Below, one piece after another: positions 1 through 6,029 of a stretch of 6,338 bases of DNA. The notes under the pieces were generated by a model. It was not told the origin of the DNA. It was given only the letters and a program-made list of their open reading frames with translations, and searched no databases. Position numbers and translations under genes: made by a program. The stretch is from Coriobacteriia bacterium. Its GTDB lineage: Bacteria; Actinomycetota; Coriobacteriia; Anaerosomatales; PALSA-660. Where the stretch lies: positions 1-6,338 of the forward strand of contig PKWR01000164.1 in NCBI GenBank assembly GCA_003133285.1, read 5' to 3'. The number at the start of each line of letters is the position of its first letter. Position 1 is the first letter of the stretch.

Positions 1-507
1 GAGCAGCTCCGGCACGTTGTAGAAGCCGCGGTGCTTCTCGGGGCCCATGTAGATGAGCGACTTCACCATCGGGAACTCGGGGCTGTCCAGACGGCCGCGC
101 TCCTGGGTCGACGCCTCGGGCACCAGTCCGCGCAGGATCTCGACGTAGTCGACGTCGCGGAACGAGTCGATGATCACGAGCGCCTTCATGTCGGACTGCT
201 TGATGACATAGGCCAGCTCGTGGCTCTTGTAGACAGGGTTCACGGTCACGAGCACCGCGCCGATCTTGGCCGTGGCGAACATGAACGTGAGCCAGTCGGG
301 CACGTTGCGCGCCCAGATCCCGACGTGGTCGCCCTTGCCGATCCCGATCGCCATCAGGCCCTTGGCCAGCCGGTCGACGCGCCGGTCGGACTCGGCGTAG
401 GTCCAGCGGAGGTCGCGGTCCGGGTAGACGATGAAGTCGTGGTCGGGGGCCTCCGCGACCTTCTTCTCGAAGTACTGCCCGATGGTGAGGTCGGTGTGCA
501 ACTGCAT
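1..507 (-). CDS. AMP-forming acyl-CoA synthetase (fatty-acid-CoA ligase type), N-terminal part, cut by left edge
   Basis: The open frame gives 169 residues starting MQLHTDLTIG and runs off the window with no stop. The start is an ATG at 505-507, preceded by a weak purine-rich GGGGCGG. It resembles the N-terminal subdomain of the ANL superfamily (AMP-binding enzymes): an early FIVYPDRDLRWTYAE strand region (residues 25-39), VGIWARNVPDWLTFMFATAK (62-81) and GAVLVTVNPVYKSHELAYVI (83-102). These match acyl-CoA synthetases that activate a carboxylic acid with ATP and then load CoA. The P-loop, adenylation core and C-terminal lid, which would reveal the substrate, lie outside the window. Full-length relatives are about 500-560 residues. 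It follows the XRE-cupin gene by only 9 nt, so the two are almost surely co-transcribed and the regulator probably controls it. The family call is firm; the substrate (fatty acid, aromatic or other acid) cannot be read here. Confidence 0.9.
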   Translation of the reverse strand, partial: MQLHTDLTIGQYFEKKVAEAPDHDFIVYPDRDLRWTYAESDRRVDRLAKGLMAIGIGKGDHVGIWARNVPDWLTFMFATAKIGAVLVTVNPVYKSHELAYVIKQSDMKALVIIDSFRDVDYVEILRGLVPEASTQERGRLDSPEFPMVKSLIYMGPEKHRGFYNVPELL

Positions 508-516
508 GGCCGCCCC

Positions 517-1089
517 CTAGGCCGGGGTGTAGACGACGGCGAGGATGCGCGCCGGCGCCTCGCCCGCGGAACGGACCTGGTGCGGGACGATCGAGTCGTA
601 GTAGATGCTGTCGCCGGCGCCCAGGACGTGGGTGTCCTTGCCGTACTCGACGTCGAGCTCGCCGCTGAGCACGAAGAGGAACTCCTCGCCCTCGTGGCTC
701 GAGAGCGCGTGGCCCTCGGCAGGCTTGACATCGATGAGGAACGGCTCCATGTGGCGCGCGGTCTTGCCCGCCGCCAGCGAGAAGAAGTCGAGCGTGCCGC
801 CTGCTGCTCCGGTCTCCAGCGACTTGAGCCGGGCCACCTCCGCGGCCTCGTTGGCGCGCGTCACGACGGGGCCGACGTTCGTGTCGTCGTCGAGCAGCGT
901 GCCGAGGCGCACACCGAGCGCGCGCGAGATCGTGATCAGGGGCGCCAGGGACGGGACGATCTCCCCCGCCTCGATGCGCCGGAGCAGCGCCACGTCGCAG
1001 CCGCTGCGCTCCGCCAGGTCCTCGCACGAGAGCCCGAGCGACTCGCGCACCGTCGTCACCTTCGTGCCGATCCGGGAGTCCGTCGACAT
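517..1089 (-). CDS. XRE-family transcriptional regulator with C-terminal cupin domain
   Basis: This 190-residue protein has two domains. An XRE/Cro-type helix-turn-helix spans about residues 10-66 (VRESLGLSCEDLAERSGCDVALLRRIEAGE, then PSLAPLITISRALGV). A cupin_2 barrel spans about 115-188. Cupin motif 1 is visible as SSHEGEEFLFVLSGELDVEY (H132, E136, G142), and motif 2 as GDSIYYDSIVPHQV with H170. H132, E136 and H170 are candidate metal or ligand contacts. In this family the cupin senses a small molecule and the HTH binds DNA, usually as a dimer. The ATG start is supported by AAAGGAG at 1100-1106, 10 nt upstream. The gene lies directly upstream of the acyl-CoA synthetase with a 9-nt gap, so it is probably a local regulator of that gene, with an acid or acyl-CoA as a plausible effector (inference). 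I see no clear operator or promoter in 1107-1160. Confidence 0.93.
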   Translation of the reverse strand: MSTDSRIGTKVTTVRESLGLSCEDLAERSGCDVALLRRIEAGEIVPSLAPLITISRALGVRLGTLLDDDTNVGPVVTRANEAAEVARLKSLETGAAGGTLDFFSLAAGKTARHMEPFLIDVKPAEGHALSSHEGEEFLFVLSGELDVEYGKDTHVLGAGDSIYYDSIVPHQVRSAGEAPARILAVVYTPA

Positions 1090-1099
1090 GCCTGCAGCG

Positions 1100-1106
1100 C
1101 TCCTTT
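1100..1106 (-). promoter_or_regulatory. Strong ribosome binding site of the XRE-cupin gene
   Basis: On the minus strand this reads AAAGGAG, a close match to the anti-Shine-Dalgarno complement, 10 nt before the ATG at 1087-1089. It fixes the start of the regulator and shows that the 5' end is not further upstream. Confidence 0.7.
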
Positions 1107-1160
1107 CACCGGTTGCCCGCGTGCCGGGAGCCGGCCGCGCGCGTAGGGGCAGGGTACAAC

Positions 1161-1197
1161 GAAAACCCCGCCCGTGCGCGTGCGCACGAGCGGGGTT
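1161..1197 (-). terminator. Rho-independent terminator of the MarR-MFS-reductase operon
   Basis: The two arms 1164-1171 and 1190-1197 pair perfectly (AACCCCGC on the minus strand with its complement). After one C/A mismatch (1172/1189) a further 6 bp pair, 1173-1178 with 1183-1188, leaving a 4-nt loop at 1179-1182. On the minus strand the stem is followed by TTTTC, a short U-tract. On the plus strand no T-run follows, so it should stop only minus-strand transcription. It lies about 50 nt beyond the aldo/keto reductase stop codon and about 75 nt before the XRE-cupin start, so it separates the two transcription units. Confidence 0.8.
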
Positions 1198-1246
1198 GAT
1201 GCGGGCTGAAGGCGGCTCTCGGTGAGCGGCTTCGGCTCTCTTGGGG

Positions 1247-2392
1247 CTAGCGCCCGAAGAGCGTCGCCGCCTCGCTCATGAGGTCGCGGATGGGCAGCCC
1301 CTGCGGGCATATGTCCTCGCACTGAGCGCACTCGGAGCACAGCGACGCGCCGCCCGTCACCTGCGTGTAGCCGGTGAGCCACGGGTTCGGGTCGTTCCAG
1401 ACCGTCGCCGCATTGAGGGACGCGAGCACGTTCGGGATCTCCACGCCGCTCGGGCAGGGCTGGCAGTAGCGGCACGCGGTGCAGTCCGCCTTGACGCGGG
1501 CGCGCATGACACTGCGGGCCTCGTCGAACATGGCGAGCACCTCGGCGGTGAGCGAACCCGCGACGCCCCGTCCGGCGATCTCCAGGTTCTCGACCACCTG
1601 CTCCATCGTGTTCATGCCGGACAGAGCCAGGCTGACGCCGGACTCGTTCCACACGTAGCGCAGCGCCCACTCGGCCGGGGTGCGCTTCGTCGCGGCCCGG
1701 TCGAAGATGCTGAGCACCTCGGGGGGCAGGTTCGCGGCGAGCTTGCCGCCCTTGAGCGGCTCCATCACCACGACGCCGGTGCCGTGGTCGGCCGCGTAGC
1801 GCAGGCCGGCGTGGCCGGCCTGGTAGTCGACGTCCATGTAGTTGTACTGGATCTGACCGAACGCCCACTCGTGCGCGTCGATGATGCGCGGGAAATCGGC
1901 GGCCTCGCCGTGGAACGAGAACGCCGCGTGGCCGATGCGTCCGTCGGCGCGCGCCGCATCCAGGAACTCGAGGGCGCCCAGCGCGGCCATCCGGTCGTAG
2001 CTCTCGCCGGTCAGCCCGTGCAGCAGGTAGAAGTCGATGTGGTCGGTCCTCAGCCGCGTCAGCTGCTCCTCGAGGTAGCGCTCGAAGTCGTCCGACTCCT
2101 TGATGAGGAACACGGGCGCCTTGGTCGCGAGGTTCACACGCTCGCGCCAGCCTCCCGAGAGCGCCTCGCCCACGAACGGCTCGCTGGAGCCTGCCGACCC
2201 GAAGTTCTGCGCATGGTAGAAGTACGCCGTGTCGACGTAGTTCACGCCGTTGTCGATGGCGTGGTGGAGCATCTCGGTCGCAGCGGGATAGTCGATCGCA
2301 TCGGGCTTGCCGCCGATGACCGGCAACCGCATGCAGCCGAAGCCCAGGACCGAGACGTCGATGTCGGTCGAGCCCATGGTGCGGTAGAGCAT
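1247..2392 (-). CDS. Aldo/keto reductase with C-terminal double [4Fe-4S] ferredoxin domain
   Basis: The protein has 381 residues. The N-terminal aldo/keto reductase barrel (about 1-290) shows LGFGCMRLP (16-24), the catalytic motif DTAYFYH (D54, with Y57/Y59 as the acid candidate), K91 and H125 (LLH). The last 80 residues carry two cysteine clusters: C304-x2-C307-x2-C310-x2-C313-P and C352-x2-C355-x2-C358-x3-C362-P. This is the usual layout for two [4Fe-4S] clusters in this subfamily of predicted oxidoreductases. The protein has no signal peptide and is presumably cytosolic. The clusters suggest electron exchange with ferredoxin or flavodoxin as well as, or instead of, NAD(P)H; the substrate is unknown. 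The ATG start has GGAGG at 2397-2401, 4 nt upstream. It lies 50 nt after the MFS gene with no visible promoter or terminator between, so it is probably the third gene of the marR operon. A strong terminator follows. Confidence 0.93.
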   Translation of the reverse strand: MLYRTMGSTDIDVSVLGFGCMRLPVIGGKPDAIDYPAATEMLHHAIDNGVNYVDTAYFYHAQNFGSAGSSEPFVGEALSGGWRERVNLATKAPVFLIKESDDFERYLEEQLTRLRTDHIDFYLLHGLTGESYDRMAALGALEFLDAARADGRIGHAAFSFHGEAADFPRIIDAHEWAFGQIQYNYMDVDYQAGHAGLRYAADHGTGVVVMEPLKGGKLAANLPPEVLSIFDRAATKRTPAEWALRYVWNESGVSLALSGMNTMEQVVENLEIAGRGVAGSLTAEVLAMFDEARSVMRARVKADCTACRYCQPCPSGVEIPNVLASLNAATVWNDPNPWLTGYTQVTGGASLCSECAQCEDICPQGLPIRDLMSEAATLFGR

Positions 2393-2442
2393 GTGTCCTC
2401 CGTCTGTCGTGAGCTACGTCGAACCGGCGCGCGCGAGCGCGG

Positions 2443-3756
2443 TCATGCCGTCTTCGCCACCTTCACCGGAACGGCGGTCAGGTCGGCCACCTCGGAGGCG
2501 TGCGTTCGGGTGGAGATGAGACCGACGGCGCCCGCGGCCATCGCCGCGACGGCACCCACGATCAGGCTCCACCTCGGGCCCGCCTGCTGTCCGACCCAGC
2601 CGATGACCGGCGCTCCGATCACCGTCGTGCCGATGAAGGCCATCGCCCACAGCGCCATGACCCGTCCGCGCATCCTGGGCGTGCTCACGGTCTGAAGGAT
2701 CGTGTTCGTGTGCGCGGTGAAGGATACCGAGAAGTAGCCGACGATGCCCATGGCGACGGCCGCCCATGCCAGCGTCGGCGACACGGACAACAGGACCATC
2801 GCGCCTCCGAAGCCGAAGGCCCCGATCGTCAGCGATCGCATGTTCCTGCCGCCCTTGCCCGCCGCTACGAGTCCGCCGACGACGGCGCCGACCCCCATGA
2901 GGGACATCAAGAGAGCGACGTTGCGGGCGACGACGGCCTCCGTGCCGGGAAACGTGACGTGCGCCAGGAGCGGCAGCGATACCGAGAACTCGTAGGAGAG
3001 CGTTCCGACGAGCGCCATCATGATCAGCACCTCGCGGATGATCGGCGTCTTCCACGCGTAGCCGAACCCTTCGCGCAGCTGCCCCTTGGCGCCCTGGACG
3101 CGGGGGGACCTCGCGAGTTCGCTGCCGCGCATCATCGCGAGGCACGCGAGGACTGCCGCGAACGACAGCCCGTTGATGAGGAAACACGGCGCCAGGCCGA
3201 GCTGCGCGATGATCACCCCGGCGATGGCCGGCCCGACCACGCGGCTCGCGTTGACGATGATCGAGTTGAGTGTGATGGCGTTGGCGAGTTGCTTCCGCCC
3301 GACCAGTTCGTGGACGAACGTCTGCCGGACCGGGTTGTCGATCGCGTTCACGATCCCGAGCCCGAACGCGAGCAGGTAGACCATCCACAACCGGATGCTT
3401 CCGGTCGCGACGAGGACGCCGAGGGTGAGCGCGAGCAGCCCGGCCATCGACTGCGTGATGGCGAGAAGCCGGCGCTTCGAGAAGCGGTCCGCGAGCACCC
3501 CGCCATACGGTGAGAGAAGCAGGACCGGCGCGAACTGCAGGCCCATCACGAGCCCGAGCGCGGTGCCCGATCGGGTCAGATGCAGGACCAGCATCGCCGT
3601 GGCGAGCGACTGCATCCACGTGCCGCACAGGGAGATCGCCTGGCCGATGAAGTACAGGCGGTAGTTCCGCACCCCGAGGGACGAGAACGTCCGGCGGGAG
3701 TGCCTCTTGAGGGTGACGGCCGCGACGCGGCCGGTATGACGGGCACGAGTGAGCAC
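2443..3756 (-). CDS. MFS exporter of the MFS_3 / EntS-like drug-efflux type
   Basis: This 437-residue protein has a basic N-terminus and about 12 hydrophobic segments. The MFS motif A loop between TM2 and TM3 is clear: GGVLADRFSKRR (85-96), with D90, R91 and K94-R96. The stretch NAIDNPVRQTFVHELV (137-152) and the late-loop RGRVMALWAMAFIGTTVIG (363-381) are characteristic of the MFS_3 branch, which includes enterobactin and macrolide/drug exporters running on proton antiport. A long polar loop sits near 210-235, between the two six-helix halves. Translation starts at GTG 3754-3756, with GGAG at 3769-3772 about 12 nt upstream, inside the end of the MarR gene; no better start lies nearby. The gene begins 8 nt after the MarR stop, so it is in the same operon and is probably the main target of MarR control. 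The exported compound is not predictable. A siderophore or toxic organic export role is inference. Confidence 0.92.
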   Translation of the reverse strand: MLTRARHTGRVAAVTLKRHSRRTFSSLGVRNYRLYFIGQAISLCGTWMQSLATAMLVLHLTRSGTALGLVMGLQFAPVLLLSPYGGVLADRFSKRRLLAITQSMAGLLALTLGVLVATGSIRLWMVYLLAFGLGIVNAIDNPVRQTFVHELVGRKQLANAITLNSIIVNASRVVGPAIAGVIIAQLGLAPCFLINGLSFAAVLACLAMMRGSELARSPRVQGAKGQLREGFGYAWKTPIIREVLIMMALVGTLSYEFSVSLPLLAHVTFPGTEAVVARNVALLMSLMGVGAVVGGLVAAGKGGRNMRSLTIGAFGFGGAMVLLSVSPTLAWAAVAMGIVGYFSVSFTAHTNTILQTVSTPRMRGRVMALWAMAFIGTTVIGAPVIGWVGQQAGPRWSLIVGAVAAMAAGAVGLISTRTHASEVADLTAVPVKVAKTA

Positions 3757-3764
3757 AGGTCGGG

Positions 3765-4205
3765 TCAGCTCCGGTCTTCCAAGTTGTGGATCATTGCTTC
3801 AAGGACGCGTTGGGCCTGCTCGCGGTCCGGCCCGGGCACGTCGCCCAGCAGGCGCATCTCGACGATCTCGTAGGGGTCCGGGATGCGCGCCATGAGCTCC
3901 ACGCCTTCAGCGGTGAGCCGAAGGACGCGACAGCGCTTGTCATCCGGGCTCTCGAGGCGCTCGAGCCAGCCCTTGGCCGCAAGCACGTCGACGATGCCCG
4001 TGAGCGTCGCGGACTCGACCTGCATCGCGTGCTGCAAGTCTTTCTGCGACAGCGTGCCCACCCGCGAGATGCGCGACAGGACCTGCCACTGGCTCCGCGC
4101 CAGCCCGTAGGGCTTCAGCGCGTCGTTGAGCCGCTGGTTGATGAGCATGTAGAGGCGCTTGACCCGATAGGACAGGTACTCGGGATGCGCAGCGGGGACG
4201 TTCAC
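3765..4205 (-). CDS. MarR-family transcriptional regulator
   Basis: This 146-residue protein has typical MarR size and architecture. The N-terminal helices (about 10-35) form the dimer interface. The winged helix follows: QWQVLSRI (39-46), TLSQKDLQHAMQ (51-62), the recognition helix ESATLTGIVDVLAAKGW (64-80), and the wing LERLESPDDKRCRVLRLT (81-98), which includes the DDKR signature. A C-terminal dimerisation helix runs from about 125 to 143. The start is GTG 4203-4205, with GAGG at 4212-4215, 6 nt upstream. It is the first gene of an operon with the MFS exporter and aldo/keto reductase. MarR proteins bind palindromes as dimers and release DNA on binding phenolic or other small ligands, or on oxidation. 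The palindromes over its own promoter (4225-4269) imply autorepression. The single cysteine, C92 in the wing, is unlikely on its own to make it a classic thiol switch. Confidence 0.94.
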   Translation of the reverse strand: MNVPAAHPEYLSYRVKRLYMLINQRLNDALKPYGLARSQWQVLSRISRVGTLSQKDLQHAMQVESATLTGIVDVLAAKGWLERLESPDDKRCRVLRLTAEGVELMARIPDPYEIVEMRLLGDVPGPDREQAQRVLEAMIHNLEDRS

Positions 4206-4224
4206 GGTCAGCCTCTCGGTCGAG

Positions 4225-4269
4225 CAATCGCTAGGTACCTAACGAATATACCTAGGCACCTAGCGATTG
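4225..4269. promoter_or_regulatory. Predicted MarR operator: two TAGGNACCTA palindromes within a long dyad
   Basis: Positions 4232-4241 read TAGGTACCTA, a perfect 10-bp palindrome, and 4253-4262 read TAGGCACCTA, the same site with one central change. Their centres are 21 bp apart, two helical turns, so two dimers would sit on the same DNA face. The whole region is also one larger dyad centred at 4247. CAATCGCTAGGT at 4225-4236 is perfectly complementary to 4258-4269, and four of the next five pairs also match. The sites straddle the marR -10 element and fill the spacer of that promoter. The cognate regulator is inferred to be the adjacent MarR protein. No T-run follows either arm, so this is not a terminator. 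Confidence 0.85.
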
Positions 4270-4274
4270 GTCAA
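4245..4274 (-). promoter_or_regulatory. Predicted promoter of the marR-MFS-reductase operon
   Basis: Read on the minus strand, TTGACC at 4269-4274 (5 of 6 matches to the -35 consensus) is followed after 18 bp by TATATT at 4245-4250 (5 of 6 to the -10 consensus). The start of transcription is expected near 4238, giving a leader of about 33 nt before the MarR GTG. This AT-rich patch stands out in a very GC-rich region. One operator palindrome lies in the spacer and the other over the predicted start site, so bound repressor would block RNA polymerase. Confidence 0.75.
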
Positions 4275-4314
4275 GGGGGCGTTGCCGGACCGACACCGCG
4301 CGGTCGCCGACGGG

Positions 4315-4320
4315 TATCAT
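4315..4320 (+). promoter_or_regulatory. Possible -10 element of the ATC-hydrolase-family gene
   Basis: TATCAT matches the -10 consensus at 5 of 6 positions and would give a leader of about 45-50 nt. No good -35 hexamer lies at 16-18 bp spacing; the nearest is a weak CCGACA at 4290-4295. It is about 50 bp from the inner end of the marR dyad, so direct MarR control of this direction is uncertain. Confidence 0.25.
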
Positions 4321-4373
4321 CAGCCTCGACCGCGAGGGAGCGCCTCCCCGCGCGCAACGACGAGGAGCACCAC

Positions 4374-4886
4374 GTGAGCGACACCTACGAGGACGAGCTC
4401 GAGCAGTCCCGCGCCGAGACCCGAGCGGCGTTCGAGACCCGCGGATTCATGTACGCGTACCTGTACGAGGAGTTGGCCGACGAGCTCGGCCCCGAGCGCG
4501 CCCAGGAGCTCATGAAGCGCGCGATCTACCGCCGCGGGCTCGAGATCGGAAGGAAGTACCGCTCCGCGGCGCACGCGGGAGACCTCGCTGAGGTCGGCGC
4601 GATCTTCTGCGACGGTTCGCCGTGCGGCGGCGAGCTGTTCAATCCCGGTATCGAGCAGGAGGGCGACGACCACATCGTCTTGAGCATGACCTCGTGCCCG
4701 CTCGTGGACGCGTGGAAAGAGGCGGGGCTCGACCCCGAGGAGATCGATGTCATGTGCTCGATCTCCGCGGCCGTCGACGAAGGCACCTTCGAAGGTGCGG
4801 GGCTCGACCTGGAGTTCCTCGACCGGCTCGGGCGTCCCGGCTCGGAGAAGTGCCTCCTGCTGCTGCGCACCCGCGGCGAGCGCTAG
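4374..4886 (+). CDS. L-2-amino-thiazoline-4-carboxylic acid hydrolase (ATC hydrolase) family protein
   Basis: This is a 170-residue protein. The same frame stays open far upstream through the antisense of marR, but the real start is GTG 4374-4376: GAGGAG at 4362-4367 lies 6 nt before it, and family-like sequence begins here. It has a helical N-terminal half (about 1-70: YEELADELGPERAQELMKRA). The C-terminal half carries the family hallmarks CPLVDAWKEAGL (108-119), EEIDVMCSISAAVDEGTFEG (122-141) and a late Cys (C160). C79, C84, C108, C128 and C160, with H100, are candidate catalytic or metal-binding residues. The family is named after a Pseudomonas enzyme that opens the thiazoline ring on the route to L-cysteine, but most members in anaerobes are uncharacterised, so the reaction should not be assumed. 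There is no signal peptide or membrane segment. It is divergent from the marR operon (168 bp apart) and convergent with the L,D-transpeptidase. Confidence 0.85.
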   Translation: MSDTYEDELEQSRAETRAAFETRGFMYAYLYEELADELGPERAQELMKRAIYRRGLEIGRKYRSAAHAGDLAEVGAIFCDGSPCGGELFNPGIEQEGDDHIVLSMTSCPLVDAWKEAGLDPEEIDVMCSISAAVDEGTFEGAGLDLEFLDRLGRPGSEKCLLLLRTRGER

Positions 4887-4901
4887 CGCGAAGCGGGAAC
4901 G

Positions 4902-5900
4902 CTACCTGACGATGTAGACCGGCGTACCGACCTTCACGCGCGGGTAGAGGTCCACGACGCTGTGGTTCGTGAGCCGGATGCAGCCGTGGCTCGCCGCGTG
5001 TCCCATCGAATAGGACTTCGACGTGCCGTGGATGCGGATGCCGGGCGCGCTGAGGTAGAGCGCGCGCAGCCCGAGGGGGTTGTAGAAGCCGGGCTTGATG
5101 TACGCAGGCATCCTCATCGACCAGTCGCTGTACGGGTTGCGCCACGTGGGGGCCGCGGACTTCGCGATGACCCTGAAGGTCCCGCGAGGCGTCGGATGCG
5201 CGGGCATGCCGATGGCGCAGCGGTACGTATGCTCGATCTTCGCTCCGTTGTAGAGCAGCACCCGGAACTCGCCGAGCGAGACGATGATGGTCTTGCCGAT
5301 GTTCGCGAGGGTCACCCTGGGCTTCACGAGCCCTACGGGGACGGTCACCGTCGCGACGGCGGCGCCGGACGCCTCGGAGACGAGCGCGGCCGTCAGCACG
5401 CTGACGGCGCCGGCCTGGTCCACTTTGCGGCCCGTCCTGGAGGCACTGATCTTGAGGCGGCGCCTCGACACGACGCGCTTCGCGTCGATGGCCTTGCGGT
5501 CGATGGCCCTGGCGAACCCTGTCACGAACGCGGTGACGGCGGACGCGTCGACGACGTAGGTCGGCACGAGCGTGGTGGTCTCGGTGGCTGCGAAGGCAGC
5601 CGCAACGGTCGCGGCGATGTCGATCCTCAGGGTCGAGTTCGCGCCGAGCAGGCTGACGTGTCCGTCCCCCGTGACCGGGAGCGGCGCGAACGAGGTCTCG
5701 ATCGCGGCGATGGCAGCGCTGGCCTCTTCGGCGTTCTTGTCTTGGAGCAGGACACCGCCGACGGTGACCGCAGCGGCGATGGTGGGCTCGGTCGGCGGCA
5801 CGTCGCCGTCGGCGGCGAACGCCGGCAGGACCGGAAGCGCCAGAAGGACCGCGGCGAGAAGGGTGGCGAGCACCTTGAGCTTCGTGCGACGTGCCGTCAT
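4902..5900 (-). CDS. Secreted L,D-transpeptidase (YkuD domain) with N-terminal peptidoglycan-binding-like domain
   Basis: From the ATG at 5898-5900 the product has 332 residues. This start is preferred over an in-frame upstream one at 6017 because it puts a signal peptide at the N-terminus (basic TARRTKLK, hydrophobic core about 10-25, likely cleavage after AFA at 27-29) and has AGGGG at 5907-5911, 6 nt upstream. Residues of about 45-195 resemble the PG_binding_4-type domain found before the catalytic domain in actinobacterial enzymes. The YkuD domain starts near 203 (KTIIVSLGEFRVLLYNG) and contains H291 of IHGT and the active-site motif SHGCIRL (304-310), with nucleophile C307 and R309. Such enzymes act outside the membrane, forming 3-3 peptidoglycan cross-links or attaching proteins to the wall, and resist most beta-lactams except carbapenems. 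All key residues are present and the gene looks intact. It ends 15 bp from the convergent ATC-hydrolase-family gene. Confidence 0.93.
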   Translation of the reverse strand: MTARRTKLKVLATLLAAVLLALPVLPAFAADGDVPPTEPTIAAAVTVGGVLLQDKNAEEASAAIAAIETSFAPLPVTGDGHVSLLGANSTLRIDIAATVAAAFAATETTTLVPTYVVDASAVTAFVTGFARAIDRKAIDAKRVVSRRRLKISASRTGRKVDQAGAVSVLTAALVSEASGAAVATVTVPVGLVKPRVTLANIGKTIIVSLGEFRVLLYNGAKIEHTYRCAIGMPAHPTPRGTFRVIAKSAAPTWRNPYSDWSMRMPAYIKPGFYNPLGLRALYLSAPGIRIHGTSKSYSMGHAASHGCIRLTNHSVVDLYPRVKVGTPVYIVR

Positions 5901-5940
5901 CGTGTGCCCCTGTCCCTGCCTGCGCGGTCGGTCAACGGCC

Positions 5941-5946
5941 AGTATA
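5941..5946 (-). promoter_or_regulatory. Possible -10 element of the L,D-transpeptidase gene
   Basis: On the minus strand this reads TATACT, 5 of 6 matches to the -10 consensus, in an otherwise GC-rich gap. It would give a leader of about 35 nt before the ATG at 5900. The region 16-19 bp upstream has no convincing -35 hexamer. If real, it also argues for the 5900 start, because a start at 6017 would lie upstream of the promoter. Confidence 0.35.
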
Positions 5947-6029
5947 CGGATGCTGAGCGCGTGCGTGCCATCGGTTGCCCGTTCGTCATCACGCGGGATG
6001 CGACGGCGCTCGCTCACCCGGACCCGAGG

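Noticed and set aside
31..1146. A 371-codon plus-strand open frame opposite the XRE-cupin and acyl-CoA synthetase genes.
   Set aside because: It is an antisense shadow common in GC-rich DNA. Its translation is low-complexity, rich in R, D, H, V and A, with no domain, and both opposite genes are clear family members.
1241..2695. A 484-codon plus-strand open frame opposite the aldo/keto reductase and the end of the MFS gene.
   Set aside because: Longer than the real gene, but its product has no recognisable motif, while the minus-strand frame carries the full catalytic tetrad and eight cluster cysteines.
2414..3628. A 404-codon minus-strand frame overlapping the MFS gene.
   Set aside because: Same-strand frame shadow made almost entirely of arginine, glycine, histidine and proline-rich sequence; the other frame encodes a clear 12-helix transporter.
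4225..4269. The long dyad read as a terminator or an insertion-sequence end.
   Set aside because: No T-run follows either arm, no transposase is nearby and no flanking target duplication is visible. Its position over the promoter hexamers fits an operator better.
3786..4373. A 196-residue N-terminal extension of the ATC-hydrolase-family protein in the same frame.
   Set aside because: The extension is antisense to marR, crosses its promoter and operator, and has no family similarity. The GTG at 4374 has a good Shine-Dalgarno.
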